The notes beneath the pieces are model-generated. The model had not been told where the DNA came from, searched no databases, and was given only the letters and a program-made list of their open reading frames with translations. This document shows, in pieces, positions 1-11,092 of a stretch of DNA of 64,000 nt. Each line of letters opens with the position of its first letter. Positions within the stretch are counted from its first letter, which is position 1. The position numbers were made by a program, and so were the translations under genes. Source of the stretch: Nemertoderma westbladi (Eukaryota > Xenacoelomorpha > Nemertodermatida > Nemertodermatidae); the NCBI GenBank assembly GCA_032718475.1, contig JAUCBJ010003381.1, positions 55,453 through 119,452 of the forward strand. Reading direction: 5' to 3'.

Positions 1-2568
1 TAAAAGAGCACCAAAAGTCACTTTTTTCAAACGTGGTAAATTGGCCATACAGTTTAGTTTGGCTACTGAGGTTTTAGAAGGTGCTGATTTCATTGGGAAG
101 GTTTATTCCTCTACATCAAACATATCGAAGAGTTGTGTAATATAACAACATAGCCAGACATATTGTTTTATTAGTTATTAGTCAGTTATTTGTCCCTGGA
201 ACACGAAGAAAACAAGTAGTGGAAATATGATAATGAACAATCACCACGAAAACAAATTGATTTTATGACCATGTGGTTTTTTTGGGATGCTGATCACGAA
301 TATTACATTTGAAAATAACGCACCTTGTTGATTACGGCTTTTTTGGATACGTGTCAATGTGCGGCACAAAAAATACAAATAGCACAAATTTCATAATGAA
401 AAATCATTACCAAATCAACCTGATTTTATAACATTTTGAGTTTTTTGGGATGCTGATCACGAAAATGACACTCATAAATATCGTATTATCCATCCAACCA
501 AATTTGACTTTTTCCCTTTGAAATTTTAAGCTACTTGCATTTTTCGTCCCACCAGACAAATACACAACGAAAAACGATAGTTGCGTTACCACGAATTATT
601 TTTAACGAATTGTATCGTGATTAGCGACCTTGAAAACCAGTATAGTTTCAGAATTACCAAACCAAAGGCAAAATTTAACAGTTTCAAATTTTTGCTACTT
701 GTACTTTTCGTTTTGGAGCACCAAATTGGCACCTAAATTGGGTTTGCACATACAAGAAATATTTTTAACTACTTTCATCGCGATCATTTACCTCGAAAAC
801 CCGTATTCGTTTAGAATTATCAAACCAAACACAAAATGTTTAGTTTGACAATTTTTTACTTGTACTTTTCATCCTGGGGGGCCAAAATCAGAAAATAGCA
901 CCAAAAATGATTGATGCATTGCCAGAAAATGTAAATTTTCCAGAAAGCCCACGGTCCAATTAATTACTGTAGTAATATAGCCCGTATACTACTACTACTA
1001 CTAGGATCGGCATGCTGCATTGCAGCTGCATTTTTAAGAATGCTGTGCCGGCTTGTCAACAAAATTGCACCGCCACAACTCCCTATCTATCACCCATGAC
1101 ATTTGCTAGATCATCCGCATCTTCAAGGCCAGTGTCCTTTAAGATGCATCTCAAGAACGTCATGGGCTGTCCACCATGCTTATTCACTCCATGAGGCTGC
1201 CAAAGGACAAGATTATGCATTGGCTGGTCCTCACGGCGAAAGCAATGTCCTGCAAAGCGGAGGCGATTTTGTTCTAGTATCAATTTCATTTTTGTTCCCG
1301 TATAGCCCGGGCCAGATAGCAGATAGTGTTAAACGTACCGGTAACCCAGGATAAATATTCCCGACTGAATACGAATCTCTTAATTCCGCATCAAACACAT
1401 AGTAGAGTAGAGTTAAATAAAGTATCAAATCATGAATAGAAACGACACTATATTCCAGGATAGTTAATAATAATTCCCCTAAATAATATCACTTCTTCAT
1501 TATATTGAAGTCGTAATATTAATTTATCTCAGCATATCTATTATGTATCAATAACCTTTGTCTATTAAATCCAAGATAGTAATAACGAACACTGTTAAGG
1601 TGTCCACGCATATTGTCTTAAGTGAGATCCTCAGAAAGGGCCGATATGTTTTCGGGGATTCAGATTGCCCCATAGGAGTCCCGCTGGTTTAGGCAGGAGA
1701 ATAAACCTAGCATGATGATTCTTAAAGAATAACCGGACCCTCCAACCCCAAGTCGAGCAGTAGCTTCATCTCTACAACAGATAAAGAACCAATTTTTATC
1801 TCCTTCATGAATTTCGATAGGCGATGGACGGTATATGATGTATCCGATGGACGGATTTTACTGGCCTTCTCAGAGGAATTTGAGGCATTTATAGCACAAT
1901 GAAGTCGGAATAGACTCCGGCACTCCGGGTTTACTTAATATATCACCCGTCGAAATGTACAAATGTTAGTGGTACGCCCTGGTGTCATCTGATCTATAAA
2001 AATAGCCCCGACTAGTCGAACTAAGTGCCACTCTGTAGACCGAGCGAGCGAGCGTCATCTATACACACAGCACTTTCCAACTATAACTGCTCCGGCCTCC
2101 CCTCCATACAGATTCAGATACTATGTCCAGATTAGATTAGGCCCCAGTGCCGTGGCTGCCAGCGCCCGTGTAGAGAGAGGTGATAATAAATAGTCAAATA
2201 AATACAGGTCATCAGGTAATGTAATAATGCTAAGGCATTGATGCCTAACACAGTAACAGCATAATGCAGTCAGCACTATCATCAGTAATGTAATGCCTAA
2301 CGCAGTAGTACAGTGCAATGCAAATACCACAATATACTGAATAATTCACTACATTACCGCACCAGTACCAGAAATAGAAGTGCACTAGTTGGCACTTAGA
2401 ATTTTCGACTGAAACATTGGCCATTTTTGAAAATACCACAATTTTATAAACCTTGCCAATGGAATCAGCACATTATAAAACCCCAGTAGCCAAACTATAC
2501 GGCCAAATTACCACTTTTGGCTATTTGAAAATTTCGAGTTACTTGTAATTTTGGTGCTCTTTTAGTGT
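1..2568. mobile_element. Fold-back element with long, diverged terminal inverted repeats
   Basis: The first ~110 bases (beginning TAAAAGAGCACCAAAA) return as reverse complement at about 2450-2568 (ending TTTTGGTGCTCTTTTA). Both arms share blocks such as TTTGGCTACTG and GTGCTGATT, with small indels. Because the left arm touches the window edge, the element may extend outside. Inside lies a tandem unit of about 165 bp: the motif TTTTTTGGGATGCTGATCACGA occurs near 279 and 441. Stretches of the type GCTACTTGTACTTTTCGT recur to about 900. No transposase was seen, so this looks like a non-autonomous fold-back or MITE-like element. The superfamily is unknown. Confidence 0.6.
1008..1289 (-). pseudogene. 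Fragment of the 3' end of a LINE ORF2 (RTE/BovB-like tail)
   Basis: The minus-strand translation of 1083-1289 contains LRFAGHCFRRED, then LVLWQPHGVNKHGGQPMTF, then an acidic DTGLEDADDLANVMGDR end. This spacing (RFAGHC, LLLW-P, GRP-like, DTG, M-DR) is the recognised C-terminal signature of RTE-type and related LINE ORF2 proteins. A stop follows at once, and no RT core is present nearby, so it is a dead fragment. The adjoining bases near 1008-1080 (TGCTGCATTG-AGCTGCA) recur near 31376, as if both sites hold the same LINE tail. The call rests on the motif pattern only; the clade is uncertain. Confidence 0.5.
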
Positions 2569-3227
2569 CTATTATAAAATAAACAATGAAGATTTTATTG
2601 TGTTATCAAGGTGTAGGGCCTACGTACTGACGTACACCTTATGTGTTATGCATTGTATTGTGCATTCTGTCCAATTGTTCGTTGACAAGCAACCACATAC
2701 AGTCATAATAAACTCGAATAAATAAACAACCTGTTAGGCCTACCAAATGCAGTACAGCAGTAGTAGCCTCTCCTCTACTACCACTACCACACATCAACAG
2801 ATGGGCTTGAGTTGGTATTAGTTTTTTTATTTACAGTTTGTTGGTAGTAGGCCTACTGTAGTACATAGTCGATGTTGAAGCGCAGGCGATCACTGAAGGC
2901 ACTTTTGGCGCTACTTTAATGTGAGATTCACTTACAATCTGCCTTTCGCTCTGGCGAAACACACTCGGAATACCCATACCCAATGCTGAACTTTTCAACT
3001 GTTTCGAGACATCTGATTACGATTCTTCTACGACCTGCCGTTCCCTGAATAAGACTTCGCTATCAAAAAAAATGTGGTCTTGGCGTCTTAGAATCGAAGT
3101 TGGTAAAGGAAACATCAGCTCCGGTGAGAAGAACAACTGAAGTAAACAACTGACTGACTGAGTTCCTCCGCTGTTAGAGAGCGCTATATCGCGCACAGCA
3201 AATTGTAAGAGTTCGAGAAACTGGAAG
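1290..3227. other. Non-coding AT-rich DNA, no gene seen
   Basis: No reading frame with recognisable content. Before 2568 it is the interior and right arm of the fold-back element. After that it is unique-looking sequence with AGGCCTA palindromes near 2736 and 2848. Confidence 0.5.
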
Positions 3228-3284
3228 AGTTCGCGAGAAATCGTAGATAAATTGTAACAATTTATCTACGATTTCTCGCGAACT
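3228..3284. repeat. Perfect 28-bp palindrome with a 1-nt centre
   Basis: Bases 3228-3255 are the exact reverse complement of 3257-3284, separated by one A. A second, smaller inverted repeat (GAACTACAGA / TCTGTAGTTC) overlaps its right end at about 3280-3304. Such a structure can extrude as a cruciform. It is either a tiny fold-back insertion or the scar of an inverted duplication. No function is implied by the sequence. Confidence 0.9.
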
Positions 3285-3304
3285 ACAGAGCAGTTCTGTA
3301 GTTC

Positions 3305-4940
3305 AACAGCGTGGTGGCCCACTCCCTCCCGATAATTTCTTCATATTTTTAATAATAATTTTAAACTAAAGATAATTTCTTCGATTGAGTGTTTGGAATA
3401 AACGTATACGCACGTATACTGAGCGGCCCGGAGGCTGACCTCTCAGCATATGGATTCTGTCGCCGCCGCCGTAACGAACATGCATCACACAGACTCCACG
3501 AAACAGATGGGATTGGAGGATAAAAACCAATAATGACTTACATCAACCAAACAAACTGCCGTCTAATGTAATACACAGTCGCCTAAGCAGACAACTCACA
3601 ATCACATCCTGATCCGCAACCTGGGAAATTGTTATATATTGTCGGTACTGCTACCTTTGTATTTTGAATCTACATATGCAAAATTTAATAATATTAATCG
3701 TTAAGTAGGTTGATAAGTAATTTTTAGCTTTGATTCTCCCATATATTAAACTTATAAATCCACTTCAAATATATTTTAAAATAAAGGGGAAGTTATCTTT
3801 TCGATAGTTTTTGAAATTTAAATATTTTAATTATTTTACTATTGAAATACATTGGAAAATTAACAAGACTTAATATTCATACACCTTAATAACCGTTATA
3901 ATAGATGGGGTTGATTTAAAATTATCAGGATGTTATTTTTGTGAAATTTTTCGTGAAAATAATATGGCTTGTAAGAGTAGCTGACATGTATGTTACATTT
4001 TGTGTTTCAATATATTTATAATTTATATATATGTTTAAAATACAAACCGTCGCAAAATGCTACCTTGTTGTTTTATTTAGCGTTATTGACTAATACTTAT
4101 TTGGGAAAGCGATCCAGCAACAATACTATACATTGGCTTATATTAGAAGCGAAATACAAATATATTTTTTTTACGATAACTGTTTTAAGTAACACGAATT
4201 AATTACAATTACTCTATCTGTTTCGAAACAGGTCAGATAAGTAGGGGGGGGGGGGGGGGGGGGGGATAAACACCCTCTGGTTAAAATATTAGTTTGTTTT
4301 TCTTATCTTTTCTGGTGTATAATTTGATTAGTATTTACGGTTTTCACTTTCAGGCATGTCGACCCTTAGCGACAGGCTGGTGAACTGCCGAATAATATAC
4401 GTCCTCCCAAACACGCAACCGCCTGTGGTGTAATCTATATATGCCATGCATCAGCTCGAAAAGATTAAAAACAACAAAAACGCAGGACTTTTTCACCTTC
4501 AGACATTCCACCTACTACCGGTAGACTAGAGAACTTCAGCTTCCTCCCAAACACGAATCCAATCTTGTAGTAGATATTTCCCCAGTATCAGCTCAAAAAC
4601 AATAAAATTGGTGATGGGAATGGTTTCACTCTCAGAGATTACACACCCAAGCAGCAGATTGAAGAACTGTAGGCTGGTCGGCGTCCTCTCACTCAAACAG
4701 GCAGCGTAAGATCTCTGTGGTACATACATGCATACATACATACCTGCAAAGTTTCAGTTAGAACAGCCTTAGTCTTAGTCTAATGGTGAAACTGCAGTTA
4801 CAAAGTCGCCTGAGTCCTGATTGCTGACCAGTAATATATTTTGGCCTAAAACGATGCAAAATAATCCACTTTGACCACATTCGATTCACGCAAACAAATA
4901 CTTAAAATATGACGAGATGGTGACGTTGCTCAAGTTAGCT
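3305..4940. other. Spacer with a 22-base G run
   Basis: AT-rich DNA without a recognisable gene. A pure run of 22 G lies at 4244-4265. Short frames here have no recognisable motifs. Confidence 0.5.
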
Positions 4941-5004
4941 TTCTATTATTGTATCGCGAGACAGACAGACTGAGATTTATAAGACTTAAAGTCAGAGATT
5001 TATA

Positions 5005-5275
5005 TTGGACGGATCCATCATGGATGTTGGACGGATCCATTATGGATGTTGGACGGATCCATCATGGATGTTGGACGGATCCGTCATGGATGTTGGACGA
5101 ATCCATCATGGATGTTGGACGGATCCATCATGGATATTGGACGGATCCGTCATGGATGTTGGACGGATCCATCATGGATGTTGGACGGATCCATCATGGA
5201 TGTTGGACGGATCCGTCATGGATGTTGGATGGATCCGTCATGGATGTTGGACGGATCCATCATGGATGTTGGATG
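5005..5275 (+). repeat. 22-bp minisatellite, about 12 copies
   Basis: The unit TTGGACGGATCCATCATGGATG starts at 5005, 5027, 5049 and onward every 22 bases to about 5269. Most variation is limited to one or two positions (CCATCA / CCGTCA, GGAC / GGAT, TTGGACGAATCC). Each copy carries a BamHI site (GGATCC) or close variant. Because 22 is not a multiple of 3 and the unit lacks stops, all three forward frames are open and give the same peptide cycle of 22 residues in different registers. I regard this as a non-coding tandem repeat rather than a gene. Confidence 0.92.
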
Positions 5276-5289
5276 GATATATTTCGAAT

Positions 5290-6065
5290 AATTTTAGATA
5301 GATTTCGATAGATACTGTAGATTTCGTAATTTACGTCATTATCAATGCATACTACACATATAAGTTATATCGAAATACGAAAATAAGTGGCCTAATTTGT
5401 AATGATTGGAAATTGCAGAATAAAACTAGCACAAAATCGCACAGACTAAATACTGAAATAGCACGGCGGTACTCTACTACTATAATTAATAACAGTAGCC
5501 TTCTACGTCCTACATCGAGAAGCTAGGGACCCCCAATTATTCTACTACATTATATATTTCTCAATAGCAGTCTTACATATGTTTCCTTACATTTTCAGAT
5601 ATCACTAAATTCCATATTTGCTACTAATGGGCTACAGTATTATTTAATATAATTAAGGATAACAAAATGTAGCATTTTATAGCGGTTTGCATATTCGCTA
5701 TATGTACAAATTCTATATATAGAAATAATCTGTGTTTTTAAAGATATCTCGAAATGCTACCATCACCACTCCCAAAGTTTAATATATATAAGTAGCATAG
5801 CCGTCAAATGTTCCCATTAACTGAAGGGTTTTTGTATATTCAGTTTCAGAATACAAAAATTATATGTATATTGACCATAGCAGCCGAACCATGATGATTT
5901 GCAAAAAGCAATTTGTTTCTAATGTTAAACATTTTGATTCATTTAATAATAAAATAGTTAAATAAAATGTATTTGGTAATAAAATTAAAATATAAGAAAT
6001 GTTAATATAAAACCATATATATGTCTTTGAAATATATATTAGTGACGGTTCTGCTACATTTTGTG
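5290..6065. other. AT-rich spacer ending in a (TA)n microsatellite
   Basis: No gene recognised. A (TA)n tract lies at about 6067-6085 and marks the start of the segment that is repeated near 22395. Confidence 0.5.
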
Positions 6066-7577
6066 TATATATATATATATATATGTATAACGAACCTTTT
6101 ACGCCCAAAGAATATGTAAAACGGTTTACGTATGCAGTGGCGATTTCGCTCCCAAATATATATTGACGTTCTGTACACATTCGAAGATAGTTTGTAAAGC
6201 GCATGAAAATAATTAGTGTATACAGTAGCGTTTTCGTCAAGAAAAAATTCGTCAAAACTTACGATCTTTTAAAAAAACACAGTATGTTAGTTTTATACAG
6301 TATAATTACTAAAAATTGTTAAGTGTAGGTAAACTTTACTGACTTTCAAGTACTGTACAAGTAGAGTAGTTGTATTGAGTAGGATATCAGCCTACTGTAT
6401 ATACAGTAGTGCAAAACTACTGTAGGCCTACTATACATTCCGATTATTCTGTGTTTCTGTTTATTTATTATTTAATTATTAATTCACAACCAAGTTTGAT
6501 ATATTTTGTTTTATTAAAACCCTATATCACTATATAACCTGACAATTTCAAATGGGAAGGGGGGGGGGGATATACGCAAGAAATATTTAACCAACTTCAA
6601 GGGAAAATCGATGCGCAAATACCACCAACCAGCAAGAATGAAATGGGAACTTACGATATAAACTCTCATGTCACTCAGTTTCCCCTTTCTTCACACATTT
6701 ATTCTCCTTGTAAGCTTAATCCATGCTTTGTTAGCGTTAGGTAAACATGTGAACATTGAACATACAATTTCATTTCAGACGTTAATAAAATTACGTTTTG
6801 ACGACCAACAAGTTACATTACATACTGTAGTAGGCCTATGTAAAAAATGAACAATGATACGTAAAGTCAATCGCCAGAGACTACTTGACTTTACCTGACA
6901 TACTTGACTTGACATTGCATTGACTTGAAATATACCCCATTTGGCTTTGTCATCCTTCAGTTGATATACTTCAATTCTCATACTTGATTTGACATACACA
7001 TACTTGACTTGAAATTCATCTTCTGCCAAGAGAAGTCAAATATGTTAAGTTAAGTACGTCAACTTTAAGTCAAGTAAAGTGATCACTTAAACATAAACAG
7101 GCTATGATTTCTACATTATTTATGCATACATTTTGTCATTGTCACCACTATATTTCGTCAATTTAAGTCGATGAAATGCCAAAGGTAGGAAAAAATAAAC
7201 ATTTAAAGTCACAAATACGCCACAAATAATCCAAGTCGACATTTTATATATAGGAATATATAATGTAACAAATTCTCCAATCGGTGTTGATAAAACGCCT
7301 TTCGTATAAAAAATAAATCTAAAGGGTTACAAATACGTCACATACAAAGCTTGTCTTCACATCGCGGAAAGTTTTGCTATCAGTCGCATTTTTTCTAAGC
7401 CCTGACATATTTGGCATTAAGCCTATTTATATTAGCCTACTGTACCAGACTGAAAATGATATTTTTTAGATTGTTGGCTGGTCATATTTACTTAACATAC
7501 TGTACTTTATTTGACATACAGTATTTGACTTAGCATACTCTACTTGACATAATTGACTTGACATACTTGACTTGACA
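6066..7577 (+). repeat. Segment duplicated at 22395-23997
   Basis: From the (TA)n tract and the following CGAACCTTTTACGCCCA onward, this stretch matches 22395-23997 in the same orientation with few substitutions. The later copy carries an extra 69-bp inverted piece at 23686-23754 and a short extra repeat near 23190. The match ends at CTTGACAAAGTTGA, where the later copy switches to a sequence that is inverted relative to the DNA near 9525. It contains no gene that I recognise. Confidence 0.85.
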
Positions 7578-8900
7578 AAGTTGACTTCACTTGATATACT
7601 TGGCTTGACATACTAAACTTGACTTGACATATTTGAATTGACCTGACTTGAAATTCTTCAGTAAAGACAAGTCAAATAGGTAAATTCAAGTCAAGTATTC
7701 CAAGTTAAGTAAAGTAGGCCTTAACGTCAACTTATGTCAAGTTTAGTGATTACTATAACAGGCTTATGGATGACTACTACATTCTGTAAGTTTAAATTTT
7801 TTTAATGTCACCACTTAATCGCATAATGGAACTATTTCGTCAATTGAAGTCGATAAAACTCCAAAATGTAGAAAAAAATTAATATTTAAAGTCACAAAAA
7901 CACTACAAATAATATAATTGGACATTTTATATTGTAGAAATGTATAATGTAGCAAATTCTACAATCGGTGTCGATGAAACGCCATTTGAATAAAACAATA
8001 AATCTAAAGGGTTACAAATACGTCAAAAATAAAGCCAAGTCGCAGAGGAAAGAATAAAACTAGAGATTTTAACTGAACATTATTTAGAAAAAATATCTTG
8101 GGCTGAAAAACTAATGGAATAACTGGCATTTTAAACTGAAACTTGTCCTCACATATCGGAAAAAGTTGCTTTCAGTCGTACAATTTCTAAGCCCTGACAT
8201 TGTGCGTGCATTAGGCCTTTTTATATTACTGCACCAGACTGAAAATGATAATTTTTTAGATTCTACTTTATAAAAAGAACACCGATTACCTGACATACTT
8301 GACATTGCATACTTGAGATGGCTTGACATACTTAAATTGAGATATGCCCCACTTCACTTGTCATACTTGATTTTATATAGGCTTGCTTGTCTTAACATAC
8401 TGTATTTACTTGACATACAGTACTTGATTTGACATATTTGACTAACATACTTTACATGGCATACTTGAATTAACTTGGCTTGACATACGTGACTTCCACT
8501 TGAAAGGCCTTGCTTTAATTTACATACTAGATATACTTGACTTGACATACTGCACTTGACTTGACATAATTGACTTCATATACTTGAATTAACCTGACTT
8601 GACATACTTGATTTAACATGGCTATATTACATCGTTTGACATACTATTCTTGATATAAGAAATTGTCTCCCAGACATTATCTCAACTCAATTATTCTTGA
8701 TATACTCATTCATTATACTATATACTTGTCTTGACATATTTGACTAACATACTTTACTTGACATTCTTGACTTGACTTGACTTGGCCTTTACATAACTGA
8801 CTTGAGATACTTGACTTCACTTGATAAACCGTGCTTGACTTGACATACTCGACTTTACTTGAAGCACTTGACTGATACACTTGATTCCATTATTTATGCA
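6880..8900 (-). repeat. Array of degenerate GTCAAGT/ACTTGAC repeats with nested ~700-bp units
   Basis: ACTTGACATACTTGACTTG-like words recur many times in irregular spacing. They alternate with a second module carrying TTATGCATACATT, TCGTCAATT-AAGTCGAT and AAAACGCCAAA-GTAGAAAAAAATAA. That module appears near 7100-7230, 7770-7890 and 8890-8990, so the array is built of diverged larger units. The same words occur in reverse orientation at 19456-19905 and 25036-25485. Spacing is too irregular for a CRISPR, and the context is eukaryotic. Confidence 0.75.
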
Positions 8901-9629
8901 TACATTTTTTCATTGTCACAACTTAATCGCATTATGAAACAATTTCATCAATTGAAGTCTATAAAACGCCAAAGGTAGAAAAAAATAATAATCTGCACTA
9001 GGCCTACTGAAGGCCATTTTCGTTGAGGCGTTTTTTTCGCGCTTTTAGCCGCGTTTTCTGACACGCTTCCATGATACCTTTCCTTTGGAACCCAGAATTC
9101 ACTATAATTACGAAGAATAACGGCGCAACTGGTGCAATATAATATCGACACTAAAAGAAAGACACTATATTCAGTAATGGTGTAGGAATGTTAAGGTTCT
9201 AATTTCTAATTTATTTTGATATACTTGACTTGACATGCTAGACTTGACACCAGCACTACCACCCCCCATCATAATACCGTCCCAGGCCTAGAATCCGAAT
9301 ATTTACCAACTCGCAGGGTTGGCAAATCAGCGTACTTAATGACGTCGCTACATTGTGCTACATAAACCGTTCTAGAATGCCATTGGCTGGACTCCAAAAA
9401 AATCGACTATTATATTATGAAATTGGTTATCCTGAAGATGACTTAGATGATTGACAATTATCGGGCTTTTTGTAATAGCTGATGGTTCCTGTGGGAGCAT
9501 TATTGGCACATCTTAGTTAAATCAACCTGCAATTGATGAGGTAGGTTACAGGCAACTTCCAAGAGAAAGAAGATAGACTCTTTAGGTTGCCTCCCGCGTT
9601 TCACTCTGACATAGCCATATCAAGGCATA

Positions 9630-9664
<35 letters not shown>

Positions 9665-11092
9665 TATACCCTGGAATTATGTTTCTATGTAAAAATTATT
9701 TATGAATTATGTGAATTATGTAAAAACGATAAGAAGAAGCAACTGTCTATAACTAATGACTTTAATGACTAATAACTGATTGACCAAAAACAATTCGAAT
9801 ATTCAAAAACGAGAACTGAGAATACAATAACTGCCGAATATGATAAAAGTTTAATTATTAATTAAAAAAATTATTTATAAATTGTATCATAACAAATGAT
9901 TGACTAAACAGTAACCAATACGAGAACTGCCGAATACGATAAAAGTTTAATTATTATTTAAAAAATTATTTATAAATCATATCAGAACAAATGATTGACT
10001 AAACAGTAACCAAAACAAGTAGAAAATCTGAATACAAGCTAAGGTTACAATTATATAAGCTAATAAAGGCTTAAACACGGACAAAATATGTATGTAGCAC
10101 ATTTAAAGCTCAAAGTTTAAATGAAATTAAAAAACTCAGAAACGGATACATACAAACACAATATTGTTAATATGTGCGGACGGTGGTCAGGGCCCATTTA
10201 AACAGTACAATATAATCCTAAACTGAAAAAAATCCCTAAGATAATATAAATTTCCATTGTGTCCATGTCCTATCATATAACGGAATAGTAATATTAATCT
10301 AGTTTTTCATTTAATTGCAATTAACCAAAACATATTATTACAGTATATGATTGTAAGCATTAAATGCCACACTACACTTAGTTACATCTCATTTTCTTCG
10401 GGAATTGATTTCGAAATCATTCGTTTGATTCTACTGTATGCAATATTTGCCTCTTGTGGTCGAATGATGGTATCGTAAGTGTGGCGCTGCGTATTGAGGG
10501 AATGGCTCATTAATTTAGCAACTCTGTTTTGGTCCGCTTCCGTGCCGGGGAATTCTTGATTGAAGCAACTAACACTATGTCTAACGGAGGTCGTCCCTGC
10601 TTTAGCAACTGATTGCGGGAAGATGACCTTCCAAATACGTTGTAGTATTTGGGTAATACTATGATAGGGTCGGCCACTTGGGCTAACAAACACACGGTTG
10701 CAGGCATTCGACAAATCGCTGGTGTACTGCCCGCGACCAAACGTTATCCATTGATTAATCAATTGTAAAGTTGTCCCAGATACAATAAATACTTGGCTTC
10801 CATAGGTTTTTGCTGTTTTGTGGTTTTCGACCGAAATAGCGAAATTGTCATTTACCTTTTTACATCCAGTGACGTCTGATATAAGCATGTTTATGATGGG
10901 CGATGAGCGAGAAGCATTCTGATATGTTACCATAGACATAATAAACCCCTGCATCTGCCACAGTGGAGTTTTCCCGGTATAGCTCTCCTGACATAGCGAC
11001 AGAATGGATGAACGAATAATCAAAGACTTGGGTGCAGTGCCAAAATCGTGGAGCTCATTGGCCTTTGGCATATTATCTCCGGCGTTTTGGCG
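8880..11092. repeat. Left arm of a ~2.1-2.2-kb inverted duplication
   Basis: This stretch is nearly the reverse complement of 16972-19061. It includes the 3' part of the recombinase gene, its 3' flank, a G run of 29 bases (9633-9661; the other arm has 21 C at 18281-18301) and a stretch ending near AATCAAGTGTAT. Similarity stops abruptly inside the recombinase coding region (near AAAACGCCGG) on one side and at about 8880 on the other. Confidence 0.85.

Noticed and set aside
5860-6255. 131-codon minus-strand frame
   Set aside because: AT-rich low-complexity peptide crossing a (TA)n tract; its repeat copy is disrupted and no motif is seen.
6880-8900. CRISPR-like array of short repeats
   Set aside because: Repeats are 7-20 bases, degenerate and irregularly spaced with no unique spacers, and the DNA is eukaryotic.
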